This document shows, in pieces, positions 5,571-7,597 of a stretch of 7,597 nt of DNA. This DNA is from PNAI01 sp035574295 (GTDB lineage Bacteria > Pseudomonadota > Alphaproteobacteria > Rhizobiales > Xanthobacteraceae): the NCBI GenBank assembly GCA_035574295.1, contig DATLYX010000102.1, positions 1 to 7,597 on the forward strand, read 5' to 3'. Positions within the stretch are counted from its first letter, which is position 1, and each line of letters begins with the position of its first letter. The notes under the pieces are model-generated. The model saw only the letters and a program-made list of their open reading frames with translations. It searched no databases and was not told the origin of the DNA. The position numbers were made by a program, and so were the translations under genes.

Positions 5571-6802
5571 GTGGCGCCCCGGATGATGTCGACCGGATGC
5601 AGCCGCGCCGCCTTGCGGGCCGGCAGGTAGCCGGCCGCAACCGACGAGAACAGCGCCGCCAGCCCCGCGACGAGGTAATGCCAATACGCGTAGGTCAGCG
5701 GCAGGCGGGTCATGTCCACGAACGGATTCCTGATCTCGATCGCGCCGAGCGCAATGCAGAGCAGATAACCGAGCACAAAACCCGCCGCCGCTCCCGCGGC
5801 GCCGATGATTAATGCTTCCACCACGAAAATCGTGCGCACCGTTTCCTCGCGCAGACCGAGCGATTTCAAGATGGCGATGTCGCGGGCTTTCTCGTGCGTG
5901 ATCGTCGAGATGATGTTGTAGGTGCCGAAGCTGGCAACCAGCAGGATCGCGCCCACGACCGTGTACATGATGAGGTTGCGGATCAAAAATGTGCTCAACA
6001 GATCCTCGTGCGCCTCCTGCCAGGATACCGATTTGTAGCCGGTGTCGCCCTCGATCCGCTGTGCGATCTCCCGCGACGCCATCGGATCCTTGAGTCGGAC
6101 CCGCAGCTCGTTGATCAGCCCGGTCTGCTGCGCGAGAATCTGGCCGGTCTTGGCGAGCACATAGGCCGTGCCCTCGTCCATCTGCCGCAGGCCCGAGCGG
6201 AAGAATCCGACCACCTGGGCGTTGATCCGCGCCCCTTCGCTGGTCTGGACGGTGATATTGGCGCCGATGCGGGCGCCTATTTTTTCCGCCAGCCGGTCGC
6301 CGAGCACGATGGCGTTGGTGGCGCGGAACAGCGCGGCCAGCGGCGCGCCGCGCATTTGCTTCGCCAGCTCCGACACCGCGGCTTCCCGCGCCGGATCGAT
6401 GCCGATCACGCTCGCGCCCACGTCGCGATTGGCGTAGCGGATGATGCCTTGCACCTTCACCGAAGGCGCCACGTTGCCGGGCAGCCAGGCTTCGAGCGCC
6501 GCCATGGTTGCCAGCGGATTCTTGATTCCGCGCCGCCGTGCTTCCGGCGCTAGCCCGTAGAACTGTGCTGCCTCGAACATGGTTTCCGCCAGCTGTTTTG
6601 GCGGCACCCGCCGCTCGTCGCTCACGGTGATGTGCGGCAGCGTGTTCACCAGGCGGTTGGTGAAATCGTCCTGCGACCCCTGCATCAGCGCCGCCATCAT
6701 GATGGAGAAGCCGACGCCTGTGGCTACCCCCGCCACGGCGAACCCGGTCTGCCGCACGCGGGTGCGCACATGCGTCCAGGCGATGTCGAGCACGAGGTTC
6801 AT
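5567..6802 (-). CDS. ABC exporter permease, LolC/E-FtsX (MacB/DevC-like) family
   Basis: The 411-residue inner-membrane protein has the four-segment plan of type VII ABC permeases. Segment 1 is at about 20-41, a large periplasmic domain spans 42-272, and segments 2-4 are at about 274-300, 322-353 and 374-396. Family marks are the cytoplasmic EKARDIAILKSLG stretch (304-316), which contacts the ATPase, and the C-terminal PARKAARLHPVDIIRG (394-409). The N-terminus, with a helix that ends in a Gly-rich turn and then LPHITV, resembles LolC/LolE. Unlike MacB, the ATPase is a separate protein; unlike Lol, there is one permease gene and a HlyD-type adaptor, which is the DevBCA-like layout. Such machines move substrates from the outer leaflet or periplasm by mechanotransmission. 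ATG 6802 overlaps the adaptor stop (ATGA), with GGTGAG upstream. Confidence 0.92.
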   Translation of the reverse strand: MNLVLDIAWTHVRTRVRQTGFAVAGVATGVGFSIMMAALMQGSQDDFTNRLVNTLPHITVSDERRVPPKQLAETMFEAAQFYGLAPEARRRGIKNPLATMAALEAWLPGNVAPSVKVQGIIRYANRDVGASVIGIDPAREAAVSELAKQMRGAPLAALFRATNAIVLGDRLAEKIGARIGANITVQTSEGARINAQVVGFFRSGLRQMDEGTAYVLAKTGQILAQQTGLINELRVRLKDPMASREIAQRIEGDTGYKSVSWQEAHEDLLSTFLIRNLIMYTVVGAILLVASFGTYNIISTITHEKARDIAILKSLGLREETVRTIFVVEALIIGAAGAAAGFVLGYLLCIALGAIEIRNPFVDMTRLPLTYAYWHYLVAGLAALFSSVAAGYLPARKAARLHPVDIIRGAT

Positions 6803-7597
6803 GGGCTCACCGGTTCGATGACGCGCACGCGGGCGCCGTCCCGCAGTTCGATTGCCGCCGGAGACGCAACGCGATCTCCCTCGTTAAGCCCGGAGACGAC
6901 CTCGATCTGCCGCGTGCCGCGGATGCCGATCTTGATCTCGCGCCGGCGCACGCGCGATCCCTCGATCAGGAATACGCTGTTGCCCTGCATGGCGTCGGCG
7001 GGGATCAAGAGCGCGTTCGGCTTTTCGCGCGTGATGACATTGGCCTCCACGCTCATGCCGGGCAACAGCGGCGTGTCGTCCGGCAGTGCGATTTTGATGC
7101 GGTAGGTTTTCGCCAGCAGGTCGCCCATGGGCGTGATCTCGCGCACCTTGCCCTCCAGCCGCTGGTCGGGGAATGCGTCGGTGCGCAACAGCGCCGTCTG
7201 GCCGACCCGCACGCGCGGAATGTCCTCTTCGTTGACCTCGGCCACCACTTGCAGCGGTTTGGGCTCGCCGACGCGGAAGATGACCTGACCGACCTCCACG
7301 ATCTCCCCTACCTGGCCGTCGCGGCGCAGCACGATGCCGTCCATTGGCGAGACGATGGTGTATTCGTTGATCCGCTCGACCTGCACCGCGATCAGCGCCT
7401 GCACCTGCCGCAGGTCCATCGATGCGCGCTCGAACGCCTGGATCGAGGCCGCCCCGCGCGAATGCAGCTCGGTGACGCGCTCAAGCTCCCGCTTCAAAAA
7501 TTCCTCGCGCGCGCGCAATTCCTGCAACTGCGCCTGCGCCTCGCGGTCGTCGAGGCGCGCCAACACCTCGCCCTTGGCGACCTCCCTGCCTTCGCAG
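6799..7597 (-). CDS. Periplasmic adaptor (HlyD/MacA-like membrane fusion protein), 5' part outside window
   Basis: 265 codons are visible; the N-terminus, with the membrane anchor and the start of the lipoyl domain, lies beyond the right edge. A GTG at 7566 is not the real start, because the frame stays open to the edge and encodes EGREVAKGEV, the usual first half of a lipoyl domain. Next come a short helical hairpin of about 55 residues, the second lipoyl half (SPMDGIVLRRDGQVGEIVEVG), a beta-barrel domain and a membrane-proximal domain ending VRVIEPVSP. The hairpin tip reads RVTELHSRGAAS, an exact RxxxLxxxxxxS motif, which in MacA- and AcrA-type adaptors contacts TolC-family channels. No outer-membrane channel gene is in the window. 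The adaptor would bridge the permease and such a channel across the periplasm. It is the first visible gene of the operon and overlaps the permease by four bases. Confidence 0.9.
   Translation of the reverse strand, partial: CEGREVAKGEVLARLDDREAQAQLQELRAREEFLKRELERVTELHSRGAASIQAFERASMDLRQVQALIAVQVERINEYTIVSPMDGIVLRRDGQVGEIVEVGQVIFRVGEPKPLQVVAEVNEEDIPRVRVGQTALLRTDAFPDQRLEGKVREITPMGDLLAKTYRIKIALPDDTPLLPGMSVEANVITREKPNALLIPADAMQGNSVFLIEGSRVRRREIKIGIRGTRQIEVVSGLNEGDRVASPAAIELRDGARVRVIEPVSP

Noticed and set aside
5571..5684. Longer ATPase reading starting at 5684
   Set aside because: The extra 38 codons lie entirely within permease codons and give an Arg/Gly-rich string. The ATGA overlap at 5570 is the expected start.
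1..7597. Mobile elements, CRISPR arrays, tRNA or rRNA genes
   Set aside because: I saw no transposase or integrase motifs, no regularly spaced direct repeats, and no tRNA- or rRNA-like sequence. Composition is even across the genes, with no sign of recent transfer.

Overview
The window is GC-rich and densely coding. Its genes look alphaproteobacterial, most likely Hyphomicrobiales (Bradyrhizobium, Rhodoplanes or Pseudolabrys type). The support is a CheY of rhizobial type, an HAD hydrolase of the mainly alphaproteobacterial TIGR01459 type, a TipF-like degenerate EAL protein, and a CtrA-type half-site. The organism assignment is inference from protein resemblance; no 16S or other marker is present.

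Layout, left to right. Positions 1-301 hold no convincing gene; they form the leader of a single-domain response regulator (cheY, 302-685, +) and contain two hairpins, a TTAACCAT box and a G-rich stretch over the ribosome binding site. Facing it on the minus strand is a probable two-gene unit: a TipF-like membrane protein with a degenerate EAL domain (3147 to 1612), followed 33 nt later and in the same reading frame by an HAD class IIA hydrolase (1578 to 715). A divergent intergenic region (3148-3325) carries a perfect 16-bp palindrome and two similar inverted repeats. It separates the EAL gene from a plus-strand multi-pass glycosyltransferase of the ArnT/PMT (GT39) type (3326-4876). The right third is a minus-strand operon with ATGA overlaps at both junctions: a periplasmic adaptor (5' end beyond the window), a LolC/E-FtsX-type permease and a LolD/MacB-type ATPase. 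The operon's last gene overlaps the 3' end of the glycosyltransferase gene by 50 bp, tail to tail.

Functionally there are three modules. The first is motility and second-messenger signalling: CheY is canonical in every catalytic position, while the EAL protein has lost residues needed for c-di-GMP hydrolysis and is better read as a receptor or scaffold for flagellar or polar assembly. The second is a lipid-linked-sugar glycosyltransferase acting at the outer face of the inner membrane. The third is a tripartite MacAB/DevBCA-like exporter whose adaptor has a visible TolC-docking motif. No mobile element, CRISPR array, tRNA or rRNA was seen. I did not find a clearly new system. The best leads are the degenerate EAL protein and its coupling to the HAD gene, the possible CtrA link to cheY, and the duplicated dyads in the divergent intergenic region.
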